This document shows positions 52,676-53,231 of a DNA stretch of 53,231 nt, in pieces (position 1 is the first letter of the stretch; each line of letters starts with the position of its first letter). Source of the DNA: Deltaproteobacteria bacterium (GTDB lineage Bacteria > Bdellovibrionota > FAC87 > UBA2466); assembly GCA_016196825.1 (NCBI GenBank), contig JACPWY010000008.1, positions 1-53,231 on the forward strand, written 5' to 3'. The notes below the pieces were generated by a model. That model was not told the origin of the DNA, made no database searches, and saw nothing but the letters and a program-made list of their open reading frames with translations. The translations under genes were made by a program, and so were the position numbers.

Positions 52676-53043
52676 AAAAACTTTATATTTCCCTTAAATC
52701 TCCGACTGAAGCATTGAAAGACTTTGGGAAGGCTTTGAAGAACGCTCGGGAGGTCAAAGGCAGAGTGACACCTCATTACGAGATCGCTTTTGATAACAAG
52801 AATGATTTTAATCGATTCGTTAAGAATATTTTTATCCTCATGTGTATCCAATCTTTTAATCCCAAGTCAGTCTATGAGCTTGCAAAAATAATCGATATGG
52901 ATCAGTCCAACTTGAATAAGTTGATAAACTTTTTTGAAGAGCTTGGCGCTATTAAGGTTGAGGAGAGAAAAATCCAGGGACGATTGGTGCGAACTCCGTT
53001 AGTGGAGTATGAAAAAATAGAGTTTGATTTGAAAGCAGCGTAG
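52672..53043 (+). CDS. TumA-like antitoxin, MarR-like winged helix
   Basis: 123 residues, starting within the TumE stop. Residues ~65-110 form a winged helix: KSVYELAKIIDMDQSNLNKL, then INFFEELGAIKVEERK, as in HVO_A0114-type DNA-binding antitoxins. It would neutralise the toxin and repress the operon through the paired palindromes upstream. Confidence 0.72.
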   Translation: MKKLYISLKSPTEALKDFGKALKNAREVKGRVTPHYEIAFDNKNDFNRFVKNIFILMCIQSFNPKSVYELAKIIDMDQSNLNKLINFFEELGAIKVEERKIQGRLVRTPLVEYEKIEFDLKAA

Positions 53044-53097
53044 CGAAAGAACGCTTTTTCTCTTGAAACGAATTTTCTTTAGGTACTGGCCATTGGA

Positions 53098-53231
53098 CTA
53101 AATGCCTGGCGGCATGGAACTTAACGCGATTGCCCATGCCTTATCGACGTCAGAATTAAAATTGCGTTCATGAAGCTCTAAACTCCATTTATCCTGAAGT
53201 CTGTAGTCCTTCAGTAGTTCACCAATAATCC
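53098..53231 (-). CDS. C-terminal end of an unknown protein (5' truncated by window)
   Basis: On the minus strand the frame from the window edge to TAG (53100-53098) encodes 43 residues, IIGELLKDYRLQDKWSLELH then ERNFNSDVDKAWAIALSSMPPGI. The composition is protein-like and the frame is uninterrupted. Family unknown. It converges on the antitoxin gene. Confidence 0.5.
   Translation of the reverse strand, partial: IIGELLKDYRLQDKWSLELHERNFNSDVDKAWAIALSSMPPGI

Noticed and set aside
1..53231. CRISPR array or insertion sequence
   Set aside because: No regularly spaced direct repeats and no transposase or integrase motif were found on either strand.

Overview
The window (about 53 kb, mid-50s percent GC by eye) is chromosomal DNA from a Gram-negative bacterium. 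Evidence includes lipoproteins with lipoboxes, periplasmic transglycosylase and thioredoxin genes, a heptose-phosphate pathway and a sigma-54 activator. Gene content and many secreted low-complexity or coiled-coil proteins would fit Bdellovibrionota or another deltaproteobacterial-grade lineage. That placement is an inference, because no marker gene was compared with a database.

Layout. (1) 1-14654: end of tuf, then the joined S10, spc and alpha ribosomal operons (rpsJ to rplQ) with secY, adk, map, infA and rpoA, all on the plus strand. Gene order is canonical except that rplC (ribosomal protein L3) is absent between rpsJ and rplD. (2) 14.7-22.4 kb: envelope genes, namely a TlpA-like thioredoxin, a Wzm/Wzt-type ABC exporter on the minus strand, a coiled-coil exported protein, a lytic transglycosylase and a fused membrane/spermidine-synthase-like protein. 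(3) 22.9-24.9 kb: a small AT-richer insert holding a secreted protein with a degenerate Fic motif and a BrnT/BrnA toxin-antitoxin pair. It is bounded on one side by tRNA-Ala(UGC) and on the other by an imperfect copy of the tRNA 3' end. (4) 25.1-31.4 kb: an apolipoprotein N-acyltransferase-like protein that appears to lack its catalytic triad, then metH with a translationally coupled MetE-like gene.

(5) 31.5-40 kb: a seven-gene, tightly coupled minus-strand operon (heptose-7-phosphate kinase, SDR, phosphoheptose isomerase, HAD phosphatase, hotdog thioesterase, ATP-grasp protein, PaaK-like adenylating enzyme). It meets a TauD-like dioxygenase gene tail to tail. A GT2 glycosyltransferase and a sugar-nucleotide epimerase are transcribed divergently from it. 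This is the best candidate for an undescribed pathway: a heptose product joined to an activated acyl or amino-acid unit. (6) 40-46.3 kb: lipoproteins, a sigma-54 activator, a zinc-ribbon protein and a large Q/N-rich exported protein, with several conspicuous inverted repeats between genes. (7) 46.3-51.4 kb: folE, then yceD-rpmF-plsX-fabH-fabD-fabG. acpP does not follow fabG. (8) 51.4-53.2 kb: an AT-richer tail with an unknown gene, a TumE/TumA-like toxin-antitoxin pair under a paired palindromic operator, and the end of an unknown gene.

A recurring feature is a sigma-70-like -10 hexamer a few bases upstream of the start codon with no Shine-Dalgarno sequence (14708, 16955, 17720, 24254, 38200, 38302, 52379). 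This suggests that many non-operonic genes here have leaderless mRNAs. No rRNA, CRISPR array or insertion sequence was seen.
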